The position numbers and the translations under genes were made by a program. Below are positions 46,574-56,364 of a DNA stretch of 64,000 bases, piece by piece (positions within the stretch are counted from its first letter, which is position 1; each line of letters begins with the position of its first letter). Under the pieces are notes generated by a model. It did not search any database. It saw nothing but the letters and a program-made list of their open reading frames with translations, and was not told the origin of the DNA. This stretch comes from Qipengyuania huizhouensis. GTDB lineage: Bacteria; Pseudomonadota; Alphaproteobacteria; Sphingomonadales; Sphingomonadaceae. Location: positions 26,503 to 90,502 of the forward strand of contig NZ_JAIGNT010000011.1 of assembly GCF_019711635.1 (NCBI RefSeq), read 5' to 3'.

Positions 46574-47170
46574 ATGCGTGACCGGCTGAAACAGCGTCGC
46601 ACCTGTCGCTATTTCTCCGACGAACCAGTCCCGCGCGAAGTGATCGAAGCTGCCATCGAGGCCGCCGGTACCGCACCGAATGGTGCAAACCACCAGCCAT
46701 GGCATTTCGCTGTCGTCTCATCGCCCGACAAGAAGCGTGCGATCCGATTGGCGGCGGAAGAGGAAGAACGAAATTTCTATGCCGGGAAGGCGAGCGAGGA
46801 ATGGCTTGATGCACTTGCCCCGCTAGGTACCGACGAACACAAACCCTTCCTCGAGTCCGCGCCTTGGCTGATCGTCGTCTTTGCCCAGCGTAAAGGCGGA
46901 ATCGAGGAAGACGGCACCACGCAGAACTATTACGTCACCGAGAGCATCGGCATCGCATGCGGTATGCTCCTCACAACGCTGCACGAAGCCGGGGTGGCGA
47001 CGCTGACCCACACCCCCTCGCCCATGGGTTTCCTACGTGAGATTTGCGACCGGCCAGAGCATGAAAAGCCGCTGATGGTAATCGTGGTCGGACATCCGGC
47101 CGAAGGTGCGACCGTCCCCGAACGCGCACTAAAAAAGAAGCCGCTGGAACAGATCGCTAGCTGGCTCTGA
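46574..47170 (+). CDS. nitroreductase-family flavoprotein, N-terminus apparently frameshifted
   Basis: 198 residues in the open frame from the ATG at 46574. FMN-binding motifs: [55 protein letters not shown] and HTPSPMGFL; these fit the iodotyrosine-deiodinase/BluB-like branch of nitroreductases. In-frame sequence upstream of 46574 still looks like the family N-terminus ([19 protein letters not shown]), but no start codon serves it. An ATGA start at 46500 lies in another frame and meets TAA at 46539. One lost base near 46518-46521 would explain both. The activity may be reduced or absent. Confidence 0.8.
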   Translation: MRDRLKQRRTCRYFSDEPVPREVIEAAIEAAGTAPNGANHQPWHFAVVSSPDKKRAIRLAAEEEERNFYAGKASEEWLDALAPLGTDEHKPFLESAPWLIVVFAQRKGGIEEDGTTQNYYVTESIGIACGMLLTTLHEAGVATLTHTPSPMGFLREICDRPEHEKPLMVIVVGHPAEGATVPERALKKKPLEQIASWL

Positions 47171-47174
47171 GAAC

Positions 47175-48008
47175 CTACGCGGCGAGCGCCTCATCGTCTT
47201 TCTTGGGGGCAAGCAGATCGTAGGGATCGATGCCTTCTTCGCGCCAGATGCGGTGACATTCACGGTACCAGTGCGGCTCGGGAATGTTCAGTTTCTCCCT
47301 CGCTTCCTGCAGATCCATCGCCAGTAGTTCACGGATGGACATGGCAACCAGCGGCGGACAGGCAACGCCCGTTTTGTGTGCCTGGCGGCATGCCTTGAAC
47401 ACCGGCGCGCGGCTGTCGATCATCTTCTTGATGTTGAAAGCACCGGCGTAACCAATCAGCAGATGGCCGTGGCTTGGACTCTGACCGTGGGTGAAAAGCA
47501 GGACACATTGCTCACCCAGTTCATCGCGGCCGTATCCGGTAAGCACATGCATCAGATCGTGCGTATCGCGCGACCGGTTGGCGAACCATTCCACGAGATC
47601 GCCGTATTTCGGACGGCCAAGCTTGTCCGCTTCGGCGACAAGCCCCGCGGCTGACAGGCCTTCGCTCTCCATGAAATCGCAATATGCATGGGCGACGCTG
47701 CCTTGCGGCAAGGCTCGCAGCGCGTCGTGATCATCGAGAATGGGAGGCAGGATCGGCTCGGTCGCCCGGAGCATTTCGCCTTGCTCGCTCAAGGCCAGCT
47801 TGCGCACGCGTGGAATGAAACTCTTCGACGGCAGCGATTCGAAGATTTTGAACACATGGCTCGTCTCTTCCTTATCCTTCAACAGGTCTCGAAAATGACC
47901 ATACGCCTTGGGCAGGGAATACTTCGGCTCGGGCCTCCGCGGATCACGCAGCAGTGTTCCGTCACGGGCGCACTCGATATCGGCAGGAAGAGGGGTCTGG
48001 ATGTTCAT
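47175..48008 (-). CDS. Coq4-family protein
   Basis: 277 residues. The Coq4 motif HDxxHx(n)E is clear in RDTHDLMHVLTGYGRDELGE (about 144-163), which binds zinc in eukaryotic Coq4. Coq4 organises the ubiquinone-synthesis complex and acts in C1 decarboxylation and hydroxylation in eukaryotes; bacterial members may help quinone metabolism, but this is inference. It is transcribed alone behind an inverted-repeat operator. Confidence 0.9.
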   Translation of the reverse strand: MNIQTPLPADIECARDGTLLRDPRRPEPKYSLPKAYGHFRDLLKDKEETSHVFKIFESLPSKSFIPRVRKLALSEQGEMLRATEPILPPILDDHDALRALPQGSVAHAYCDFMESEGLSAAGLVAEADKLGRPKYGDLVEWFANRSRDTHDLMHVLTGYGRDELGEQCVLLFTHGQSPSHGHLLIGYAGAFNIKKMIDSRAPVFKACRQAHKTGVACPPLVAMSIRELLAMDLQEAREKLNIPEPHWYRECHRIWREEGIDPYDLLAPKKDDEALAA

Positions 48009-48021
48009 TTGGCGGCTCTAC

Positions 48022-48035
48022 TGACAATGATGTCA
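48022..48035 (-). promoter_or_regulatory. TetR-type operator-like palindrome before the Coq4 gene
   Basis: Perfect TGACA-N4-TGTCA inverted repeat 13 bp upstream of the ATG, directly after an AT-rich TATATT that could be a -10 on the minus strand. The location at the expected transcription start suits a repressor site. Which regulator binds is unknown. Confidence 0.5.
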
Positions 48036-48067
48036 ATATATCATTATCGGTTCCAAAAGAAAACCGA

Positions 48068-48952
48068 CTATCCAGTCACCCATTCTTTCTGCGGGATTCC
48101 AAGCAGTTTGAGTATCACGCTCAGATCCTCGCTCACGATGCGCCCGGTCGCCGCCTCGCGTGCCTTCGGCTTGGCACGATAGGCGACGCCGTAGTCGGCT
48201 GCCGCCATCATCGGGATATCGTTGGCACCGTCACCCGTCGCGAGTACGCGCGCGCCATCGCCCAGTTTTGCGCGTTCTTCCTGCAGGGTGGCGAGCTTGG
48301 TCGAAGCATCGCTCACCGGGCCCGCGAGTTTACCGGTCAGGACGCCAGTCGAAACGGCCAGCCGGTTCCCGACTACGCGTTCGAAACCAAGTTGCTGCGC
48401 GACGCGGTCGGCAAAATGGTGGAAGCCCCCTGTCACAAGTACGGTGCGGCAGCCTTTGCTTTTAAGCGTCTCAACCAGAGTGCGGGCACCCGGAACCGGA
48501 GCGATCCGCTCGGCGAGGCAATTGTCGATGGCCCGTTCGCCGAGACCTTCCAGAAGTGCGACGCGTTCGCGCAGCGCGCTTTCGAATTCCAGTTCTCCAC
48601 GCATGGCACGCTCGGTTATTTCGGAGACCTTGTTCTTGATTCCTGCGAAATCGGCCAGCTCATCGATGCACTCCTGCCCGATCATGGTCGAATCCATGTC
48701 CGAAACAAACAGGCGTGGAATCTCGATTTCGTGATCGGCAACCAGCAGGTCGACTTCACCGAAATGTTCGGTGAGAGTATCAACTATTTGCCTCGTCTCG
48801 CCATGCGGTAAGGATATCTGGAGAACGTCCCCGCAGAAATCCACCATGCCAGCCATGGCGATCGGCATACCTGCCTCATCCAGCGCCTTGCCCGCCGCAT
48901 CGAGGCGGGTTTCCAGACTGTTCGCCTCTGCTATCAGCCGGGCGATGATCAT
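48068..48952 (-). CDS. serB: phosphoserine phosphatase
   Basis: 294 residues from the ATG at 48952, with AGGGGA about 7 bp before it. Final step of serine synthesis. HAD motifs: SDMDST (Asp85, Asp87, Thr89), [11 protein letters not shown] (Thr/Ser), and the Lys and DGANDIPMM Asp motifs near the C-terminus. The first 80 residues form an ACT-like regulatory part. Its start codon overlaps the miaA start codon on the other strand inside ATGATCAT. Confidence 0.96.
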   Translation of the reverse strand: MIIARLIAEANSLETRLDAAGKALDEAGMPIAMAGMVDFCGDVLQISLPHGETRQIVDTLTEHFGEVDLLVADHEIEIPRLFVSDMDSTMIGQECIDELADFAGIKNKVSEITERAMRGELEFESALRERVALLEGLGERAIDNCLAERIAPVPGARTLVETLKSKGCRTVLVTGGFHHFADRVAQQLGFERVVGNRLAVSTGVLTGKLAGPVSDASTKLATLQEERAKLGDGARVLATGDGANDIPMMAAADYGVAYRAKPKAREAATGRIVSEDLSVILKLLGIPQKEWVTG

Positions 48953-49898
48953 TGATAAATCCCCTGATTTGCCACCGCTCGCGCTCATCGCAGGGCCGAC
49001 CGCCAGCGGCAAGAGCGATTTGGCGGTGAAATTGGGACAACGGATAGAGGCACAGGGTCGGAAGGCGGTGGTGATCAATGCCGACAGTGCACAGGTTTAT
49101 GCCGATCTGCGTGTACTTTCCGCCCGGCCCGGAGAAGAGGAAATGGGCGAAATCGAGCACCGGCTATTCGGTGCATGGGATGGAGCGGATGCTTGCTCGG
49201 CCGCAGACTGGGCGACAGCAGCGAAGCGCGAGATCGCCGAGCTGCATGCAGAGGGTGCGGTGCCGATCCTGTGCGGAGGCACCGGTCTCTACATGCGCAC
49301 ACTGCTCGAAGGCATCGCGCCTGTACCCGGGATCAAGCCGGCGATACGTGAACAGGTGCGTGCACTGTCGCAAGTCGATGCCCGCGCGGCGCTGGAGATT
49401 GAAGATCCGGAAGCCGCCGCCCGCCTCGCCTCCGCCGATGCCTCGCGGACTACGCGCGCGCTCGAGGTCATTCGTTCGACGGGCCGAACGCTCAAGGACT
49501 GGCAGGCCAGAAAGACCGGTGGGATCGGCGACGAAATAGCGCTTTACCCATTGGTGCTGCTGCCAGAACGCGAATGGCTTTACGAGCGTTGTGACAGGCG
49601 CTTTGCGATGATGTTGGAACATGGGGCAATCGAAGAGGTCGAAGCCTTGCTTGCGCGCAATCTCGACCCTGCGCTGCCGGTGATGCGGGCGATCGGTGTG
49701 CCCGAGATCGCGGGCCTGCTGCAAGGCGATCTATCGCGGGCTCAAGCCATCGTCTCTGGCCAGACTGCCACGCGCCAGTACGCCAAGAGGCAATATACCT
49801 GGTTCAGGAATCAGCCGCCGGAATCATGGTCGCGTGATGATAACAAAACTATCGATGAATACGATATTTTTGTTTCATTGTTGCGCCGGATGAGTTGA
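48945..49898 (+). CDS. miaA: tRNA dimethylallyltransferase
   Basis: 317 residues from the ATG at 48945 ([18 protein letters not shown]). It adds a dimethylallyl group to A37 of tRNAs reading UNN codons. P-loop [12 protein letters not shown] (16-27); [31 protein letters not shown] and [15 protein letters not shown] are diagnostic. No good ribosome site precedes the ATG; a TTG at 48969 is possible and would remove the overlap with serB. Confidence 0.96.
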   Translation: MIIDKSPDLPPLALIAGPTASGKSDLAVKLGQRIEAQGRKAVVINADSAQVYADLRVLSARPGEEEMGEIEHRLFGAWDGADACSAADWATAAKREIAELHAEGAVPILCGGTGLYMRTLLEGIAPVPGIKPAIREQVRALSQVDARAALEIEDPEAAARLASADASRTTRALEVIRSTGRTLKDWQARKTGGIGDEIALYPLVLLPEREWLYERCDRRFAMMLEHGAIEEVEALLARNLDPALPVMRAIGVPEIAGLLQGDLSRAQAIVSGQTATRQYAKRQYTWFRNQPPESWSRDDNKTIDEYDIFVSLLRRMS

Positions 49899-49923
49899 CA
49901 GCAGATATTTCGTTTCTCATACG
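49895..49923 (+). promoter_or_regulatory. candidate ilvB operon promoter
   Basis: Perfect TTGACA, 17-bp spacer, CATACG; the -35 overlaps the miaA stop. The transcript would begin just before the hairpin at 49934. Confidence 0.45.
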
Positions 49924-49933
49924 GAAGATCCAG

Positions 49934-49970
49934 TCGGCCCGGCGCTACGACCCCAGCGCCGGGCCGATTT
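49934..49970 (+). terminator. 13-bp perfect hairpin between miaA and ilvB
   Basis: Arms TCGGCCCGGCGCT and AGCGCCGGGCCGA around ACGACCCC, followed by TTTG. It could terminate miaA transcription or, given the promoter candidate just upstream, form the 5' end of the ilvB message. The T tract is short, so termination would be weak. Confidence 0.55.
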
Positions 49971-49992
49971 GTGACTGAAAACGGAGGAATAC

Positions 49993-51741
49993 GTGTCGGA
50001 AGAGCGCAGCGGCGCCGCCATATTGATCGAATGTCTCAAGCGGCAGGGGGTCGAATTCGTTTTCGGCTATCCCGGCGGCGCGGTGCTACCGATCTATGAC
50101 GAACTCTTCGCCGACAACGATATCCGCCACATCCTCGTCCGCCACGAGGCTGGCGCAGCCCATGCGGCGGAGGGCTATGCGCGTTCAACCGGGAAGCCCG
50201 GCGTGGTTCTGGTCACCTCCGGCCCCGGAGCGACCAATGCAGTGACCGGCATTGCCGATGCCTACATGGATTCCATCCCCATGGTGGTGATCACCGGCCA
50301 GGTTCCAACCGCGCTGATCGGGACCGATGCCTTCCAGGAGGCCGACACGGTCGGCCTCACCCGCCATTGTTCCAAGCACAATTACCTTGTGAAAGACCCG
50401 GAGCGCCTGCGCGCGACTATCGAGGAAGCCTTCCGCATTGCCACGACTGGTCGCCCCGGCCCGGTGGTGGTGGACATTCCCAAGGACGTCCAGATCGCGC
50501 TCGCCTCTTGGAGCGAGCAAGACGAAGCGCCCCTGCCCTCGCATCGCTACCAGCCGCGTATGGTCGGCGCGGCGGATGAAATTGCCGAAGCGGTGGAAAT
50601 GCTTGCTGCGGCGGAGCGCCCCGTTTTCTATACCGGCGGCGGCGTCATCAATGCAGGCCTGCAGGCATCCCAGACACTCCGCAAGCTTCAGCATGCGACC
50701 GGCGCTCCGGTGACCAGCACCCTTATGGGCCTCGGCGCATTCCCGGCAGACCATCCCGATTGGCTCGGCATGCTCGGAATGCACGGCACCTATGAAGCCA
50801 ATATGGCGATGAACCGGGCCGATCTAATCATAGCAGTGGGCGCGCGCTTCGATGATCGTGTGACCGGCCGCCTCGATGCTTTCGCGCCGGATGCCAGGAA
50901 GATCCACATCGATATTGACCGTGCGAGCATCAACAAGATTGTCCCCGTCGACCTTGGCATAGTAGGCGATTGCAGCCACGTGCTTGAACAGTTGCTCGAG
51001 GCGTGGGGTGGCCGGAAACCGCGCAACCTAAGCGAATGGAAGGCTCGCATCCTTGGTTGGAAGGCACGCGATTGCCTTGCCTATCCGGAACGCAGCGACA
51101 TGATCATGCCGCAGAAGAGCATCGAACGCCTCTTCGCGCTGACGAAGGATCGCGATCCGATCATTACTACGGAGGTCGGCCAGCACCAGATGTGGGCGGC
51201 GCAGTATTTCGGTTTCACAGGGCCTAACAAGTGGCTCACCAGCGGGGGGCTCGGCACGATGGGCTATGGCCTGCCCGCCGCAATCGGCGCGCAGCTGGGC
51301 AATCCCGACAGCCTCGTCATCGATATCGCGGGCGAGGCGAGCATCCAGATGAATATCCAGGAACTGGGCACCGCGAGCCAGTTCCGCCTGCCGGTCAAGG
51401 TATTCATCCTCAACAACGAATACATGGGCATGGTCCGCCAGTGGCAGGAACTGACCTATGAAAGTCGCTATTCGAATTCCTATTCTGATAGCCTCCCCGA
51501 TTTCGTGAAGCTGGCCGAAGCCTATGACTGGAAAGGCATCCGCATCGAGGATGAAAGCCAGCTCGACGCTGGAATCGAGGCCATGCTCGCGCATGATGGG
51601 CCGGTGATGGTCGATTGCCAGGTGGCGAAGGAGGCAAATTGCTTCCCGATGATCCCCAGCGGCGCGGCACACACCGACATGCTGCTCTACGGCGATCAGG
51701 TGGGCGGCACGATGGACGACGAAGCGAAGGCACTCGTGTAA
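49993..51741 (+). CDS. ilvB: acetolactate synthase, large subunit
   Basis: 582 residues from a GTG start preceded by ACGGAGGAAT. It makes acetolactate or acetohydroxybutyrate with ThDP, FAD and Mg. Motifs: [15 protein letters not shown], the catalytic Glu in [37 protein letters not shown]-contact [13 protein letters not shown], and the ThDP/Mg motif [14 protein letters not shown] ending at [13 protein letters not shown]. The motif reads GEAS where GDGS is usual (Glu448). Its stop overlaps the start of orf98 by one base (TAATG). Confidence 0.97.
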   Translation: MSEERSGAAILIECLKRQGVEFVFGYPGGAVLPIYDELFADNDIRHILVRHEAGAAHAAEGYARSTGKPGVVLVTSGPGATNAVTGIADAYMDSIPMVVITGQVPTALIGTDAFQEADTVGLTRHCSKHNYLVKDPERLRATIEEAFRIATTGRPGPVVVDIPKDVQIALASWSEQDEAPLPSHRYQPRMVGAADEIAEAVEMLAAAERPVFYTGGGVINAGLQASQTLRKLQHATGAPVTSTLMGLGAFPADHPDWLGMLGMHGTYEANMAMNRADLIIAVGARFDDRVTGRLDAFAPDARKIHIDIDRASINKIVPVDLGIVGDCSHVLEQLLEAWGGRKPRNLSEWKARILGWKARDCLAYPERSDMIMPQKSIERLFALTKDRDPIITTEVGQHQMWAAQYFGFTGPNKWLTSGGLGTMGYGLPAAIGAQLGNPDSLVIDIAGEASIQMNIQELGTASQFRLPVKVFILNNEYMGMVRQWQELTYESRYSNSYSDSLPDFVKLAEAYDWKGIRIEDESQLDAGIEAMLAHDGPVMVDCQVAKEANCFPMIPSGAAHTDMLLYGDQVGGTMDDEAKALV

Positions 51742-52037
51742 TGGTTATCTCGAAAGAACTCCCTGCGGCACTCGCCGCCAAGGCCCAGCGTCGCAACTGG
51801 TATACGCGCGAGAATGCCGAACAACTGCTCGACTGGATCGAAGAGACGGGCCAGCGTTTCCTCGGCGTCGATGTTGCGCAGGAACAGGATGACGGCAGCT
51901 GGCTGCTGATCGACGAGGGCCTCGACCTCAGCCGCCAGACCGAGAATTTCGAAGCCGTGCGTCGCGGCCGTCAGTTCATCACCGAATATGACGGCAAGGG
52001 CCGTATGTTTGCGCCTGTATGGCAGGATCGCGGATAA
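51741..52037 (+). CDS. 98-residue protein embedded between ilvB and ilvN
   Basis: 98 residues ([20 protein letters not shown]), coupled on both sides by TAATG overlaps. It looks well formed: a basic N-terminal helix, RENAEQLLDWIEETGQRFLG, then beta-type segments (GSWLLIDEGLDLS, RGRQFITEYDGKGR). No membrane segment or signal. No family is recognised. Its place between the two subunit genes makes a role in acetolactate-synthase assembly or control worth considering, but that is inference from position only. Confidence 0.82.
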   Translation: MVISKELPAALAAKAQRRNWYTRENAEQLLDWIEETGQRFLGVDVAQEQDDGSWLLIDEGLDLSRQTENFEAVRRGRQFITEYDGKGRMFAPVWQDRG

Positions 52038-52552
52038 TGAAGATCGCGCAGCAAGCCAGCGAGCGGCACGTTCTCAACGTGATCGTCGATAACGAGGCAG
52101 GTATCCTTGCGAAGATATCCGGTCTCTTCACTGCACGCGGCTACAATATCGACAGCCTGACCGTGGCGGATATCTCGGAAGACCATGCAATCAGCCGTAT
52201 CACCGTGGTGACACGCGGGCCGGAACCGGTGATCGACCAGATCCGCGCCCAGCTGGAACGGCTGGTGCCGGTACACAGGGTGATCGACCTCACCGAAAGC
52301 GGCGCGCATGTCGAGCGCGAGCTGGCGCTGGTGAAGGTAGCCGGTAAGGGCGAAGCGCGCGTCGAGGCGCTGCGTATTGCCGAACTGTTCCGCGCCAGTG
52401 TCGTCGACACCACCACCCAGAGCTTCGTGTTCGAGCTTACCGGTTCACCCGACAAGGTGGACAGTTTCATCGCCCTGATGCGCGAGCTCGGCCTTGTGGA
52501 GGTTGGCCGTTCGGGGATTGTGGGAATGATGCGCGGGCCGAGTGCCGAATGA
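52037..52552 (+). CDS. ilvN: acetolactate synthase, regulatory small subunit
   Basis: 171 residues from the ATG at 52037. The N-terminal ACT domain (RHVLNVIVDNEAGILAKISG, ARGYNIDSLTVADIS) binds valine for feedback inhibition and the C-terminal domain completes the holoenzyme contact. Length fits the 160-175-residue IlvH type, so ilvH is an equally good name. A palindromic element separates it from ilvC. Confidence 0.96.
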   Translation: MKIAQQASERHVLNVIVDNEAGILAKISGLFTARGYNIDSLTVADISEDHAISRITVVTRGPEPVIDQIRAQLERLVPVHRVIDLTESGAHVERELALVKVAGKGEARVEALRIAELFRASVVDTTTQSFVFELTGSPDKVDSFIALMRELGLVEVGRSGIVGMMRGPSAE

Positions 52553-52558
52553 AATCAA

Positions 52559-53684
<1,126 letters not shown>

Positions 53685-53793
53685 CGACTGGGGATAGGAA
53701 AATCGGTCAGTTTCATCACAATTTTCGCCCCCCGTGGTAGGAAGCCCGCGGCTTAATTGCTTTCGACAGGCAGATACCAACGGGAGACTACGC

Positions 53794-54438
53794 GTGAACA
53801 AGTCGATATTGGCCCTTGCCCTTGCTGCCAGTGGAACGCTGGCGATCACCTCCATCTCTGCACAGGAGCAGCCGCAAATTCCCGGTGCAGTCGATGTCAG
53901 CCGTGTAGAGGCGGGGAATTATGCCCTCGATCCCGCGCATACGCTGGTAAGCTGGCAGGTCAGTCATTTCGGCTTCAACGACTATTTCGGCCTGTTCGGC
54001 GACATCGAAGGCACGATGACGCTGGACCCCGCCGACATCGAGGCCACGCAGTTCGACATCACCGTGCCGATCACCAGCGTGGCCATTCCGAGTGAAGGCC
54101 TAAAAGACCATTTGCTGCGTCCGGGGGCTGATGGCGCAGAGCCCGATTTCTTCGGCGCAAATCCCGAACCGGCGCGTTTCGTTTCGACTTCGGTCCGCCG
54201 CACCAGCGAAACGACCGCCATTGCTTCGGGACAATTGACCATGAACGGTAGCACCGGGCCGGTCACGATGCTGGTGGAATTCACCGGTGCCGGTCAAAAT
54301 CCTATGAGCGAAGCGCAGACAGTCGGCTTTCATGCACGAACAACCATTGATCGCACGGATTGGGGCGTAAACTACGCCGCGCCCATGGTGGGCAGCATGG
54401 TCGATTTGGAAATCAGCGCAGCTTTCGAGCGACAGTAG
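53794..54438 (+). CDS. YceI-family periplasmic lipid-binding protein
   Basis: 214 residues from a GTG at 53794, with GGGAGA upstream. A signal peptide (ends ISAQ) precedes the YceI lipocalin-like beta-barrel: YALDPAHTLVSWQVSHFGFN, FDITVPITSVAIPS, ARFVSTSVRRTSE, GVNYAAPMVGSMVDLEISA. The family binds isoprenoid or fatty-acid ligands in the periplasm. Separate from ilvC by 109 bp. Confidence 0.93.
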   Translation: MNKSILALALAASGTLAITSISAQEQPQIPGAVDVSRVEAGNYALDPAHTLVSWQVSHFGFNDYFGLFGDIEGTMTLDPADIEATQFDITVPITSVAIPSEGLKDHLLRPGADGAEPDFFGANPEPARFVSTSVRRTSETTAIASGQLTMNGSTGPVTMLVEFTGAGQNPMSEAQTVGFHARTTIDRTDWGVNYAAPMVGSMVDLEISAAFERQ

Positions 54439-54510
54439 CGATAGGAAAACGCAGACTGGACGACAGTTTCCAGATGTATTTCCCGGTCGACAACTGATCT
54501 ATGCTCCCCC

Positions 54511-55119
54511 ATGAATACGCCCATGGGGGAGCCATCTACGACCAGAATCCTTTACACTGTCTGCGCTCTCGCCTTCACGATTATCCTGTTCAACCAGCTT
54601 ACTCGTGAGCGACCGCCCGCTTATGAGCGCGTGTCCAGCACCGACGAACTCTACCGTTACGCCCGCTCTACGCTGGCTAGCCTTCAAGAGAGATCGATCG
54701 CCAACAACCAGGAATATTGCGGCGTCATCTTCGAAGACGAACGTGGCAATCTCCAGACTTCGAAAATCTACGAAGGAGAGAGCGCCACATGCGACCTCGA
54801 CTGGGGCGTCCCGCTAGGCAGCCATGTCGTCGCCAGCTTCCACACGCACGGGGGCTATGATGCCGATTTCGATTCCGAAATGCCCTCGGTCGAGGATCTG
54901 GCCAACGATATCGATGCGCGGATCGAAGGTTTCATTGCCACCCCAGGCGGACGCATCTGGCATGTCGGATGGAAGAACGAAGCGGTCACCCAGCTATGCG
55001 GCGAAGGCTGCCTGAAGCAGGATCCCCGTTATGACGATGCACAGGAAGAAAGGATTGCTCTCACATATACTTTCGATGACTTGCAAGCCCGCGAGGGTTA
55101 CGTCACGAAATCGGAGTGA
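54511..55119 (+). CDS. membrane-anchored JAMM/DUF4329-like protein
   Basis: 202 residues. One N-terminal membrane segment (about 12-28, ILYTVCALAFTIILF) anchors a periplasmic domain with YCGVIFEDERGNL and VASFHTHGGYDADFDSEMPS followed by VEDL. The pattern E...HTH...S..D is that of JAMM/MPN metalloproteases; DUF4329 domains share it and occur in toxin tails, but no toxin context is seen here. A Cys pair lies at CGEGCLK. The stop overlaps the next gene as GTGA. Confidence 0.8.
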   Translation: MNTPMGEPSTTRILYTVCALAFTIILFNQLTRERPPAYERVSSTDELYRYARSTLASLQERSIANNQEYCGVIFEDERGNLQTSKIYEGESATCDLDWGVPLGSHVVASFHTHGGYDADFDSEMPSVEDLANDIDARIEGFIATPGGRIWHVGWKNEAVTQLCGEGCLKQDPRYDDAQEERIALTYTFDDLQAREGYVTKSE

Positions 55120-56264
55120 AGCTTTCCGACTGTCATAACATCGAAGATTTCCGCCGACTTGCAAAGGCGCGCCTGCCTTGGCCGGTGTTCGACTATATCG
55201 ACGGCGCAGCGGATGACGAGATAACGAAGGCCAGAAACACGTCTGCTTTCGACGATGTTGACCTCGTGCCCGATGTACTGGCGGGTGTTGAAAACATCGA
55301 CACGAGTTGCACGATCATGGGGCGCCGCAGCGAATTGCCGCTGGTCCTCAGCCCGGCCGCATTGCAACGCGCCTTCCACCGTGATGGAGAGCGGGCGGTT
55401 GCGAAGGTGGCGGAGAAATTCGGCGTCTGGTTCGGAATCTCCAGCCTTGCGACGCATTCGATCGAGGAAATCGCCGCTCTCACGGGCGCGCCGAAGCTGT
55501 TCCAGCTGTATGTTCATAAGGACAGGGGGCTCAACGCGTCGATGATTGATCGTTGCAAGGTCGCCGGATTCGATGCCCTCGTGCTTACCGTGGACACCAT
55601 AGTTTCCGGCAAGCGCGAACGGTGCCTGCGATCGGGTTTTACCACACCGCCACGCCTCTCCCCCTCATCCCTATGGAGCTATGCCACCCGGCCACGCTGG
55701 ACCCTGGATTATGTTCTCGGGCCGAAATTCCGCCTCCCAAACCTCGACGGATACGTCAGTGAGGGAACAGGCAAGGCGGTAAGCATCCAGGACTATTTCA
55801 ACACCATGCTCGATACCGCGCTGGATTGGAACACCGCCGCGAGCATAAGGCGCGAGTGGGGCGGGACCTTCGCGCTCAAGGGCGTGATGAGCGCAGCCGA
55901 CGCACGCCGCGCAGTCCAGATCGGCGCGGATGCGATATGGATTTCCAACCATGGCGGAAGGCAGCTGGATGGCAGCCGCGCACCTATCGACCAGCTTGCG
56001 GAAATCTTCGACGAAGTCGGCGGCGAGATCGAGATTATTCTCGACGGCGGCGTGCGGCGCGGTACGCATGTCCTGAAAAGCCTATGCCAGGGCGCGACGG
56101 CGGCCTCGGGCGGGCGTCTCTATCTCTATGCCCTGGCCGCAGCAGGGCAGGAAGGCGTCGAGCGGGCGCTGCAGATCCTCAGAGAGGAAATCGAGCGCGG
56201 CATGCGCCTGATGGGCGTGACCGGTGTGCAACAATTGAACCTCGACAGGCTAAGGAAAAGATGA
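55116..56264 (+). CDS. FMN-dependent alpha-hydroxy-acid oxidase/dehydrogenase
   Basis: 382 residues from a GTG start. Motifs: PVFDYIDGAADDEITKARN, SLATHSIEEIAA, LVLTVDT, the active-site ISNHGGRQLDG (His279, Arg) and DGGVRRGTHVLKSL with phosphate-binding GRLYLYALAAAG. It oxidises L-2-hydroxy acids such as L-lactate, passing electrons to quinone or oxygen; LldD, glycolate oxidase and mandelate dehydrogenase are all possible. Its start is coupled to the JAMM gene by a 4-bp overlap. Confidence 0.92.
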   Translation: MKLSDCHNIEDFRRLAKARLPWPVFDYIDGAADDEITKARNTSAFDDVDLVPDVLAGVENIDTSCTIMGRRSELPLVLSPAALQRAFHRDGERAVAKVAEKFGVWFGISSLATHSIEEIAALTGAPKLFQLYVHKDRGLNASMIDRCKVAGFDALVLTVDTIVSGKRERCLRSGFTTPPRLSPSSLWSYATRPRWTLDYVLGPKFRLPNLDGYVSEGTGKAVSIQDYFNTMLDTALDWNTAASIRREWGGTFALKGVMSAADARRAVQIGADAIWISNHGGRQLDGSRAPIDQLAEIFDEVGGEIEIILDGGVRRGTHVLKSLCQGATAASGGRLYLYALAAAGQEGVERALQILREEIERGMRLMGVTGVQQLNLDRLRKR

Positions 56265-56316
56265 TTTCGCAAACTGCCGCTTGAACTGGCGGCAAGATTG
56301 CGCAATGCAGCATGGC

Positions 56317-56364
56317 ATGACCCGTATCGGACTAATTCTGCGACTTATCCGCCCTTGGGCGTGA
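56317..56364 (+). CDS. leuA leader peptide
   Basis: A 15-codon ORF, MTRIGLILRLIRPWA, with three Leu (CTA, CTG, CTT) and three Ile codons in the first eleven, 80 bp before leuA. This is the make-up of branched-chain attenuation leaders. The stop lies inside a stretch that pairs with later leader sequence (56352-56359 with 56395-56402). No strong ribosome site precedes it, so confidence is moderate. Confidence 0.6.
   Translation: MTRIGLILRLIRPWA

Noticed and set aside
49856..49893. Short [15 protein letters not shown] at the miaA end as an ilvB leader peptide
   Set aside because: It overlaps the miaA stop, precedes the likely promoter, and has almost no Val, Leu or Ile codons.
54511..55119. 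Polymorphic-toxin reading of the DUF4329/JAMM-like protein
   Set aside because: No RHS/VgrG/immunity genes nearby and the protein is a small anchored domain of its own.
56275..56294. TGCCGC/GCGGCA hairpin after the hydroxy-acid oxidase as a terminator
   Set aside because: Six-bp stem without a T tract; too weak to call.
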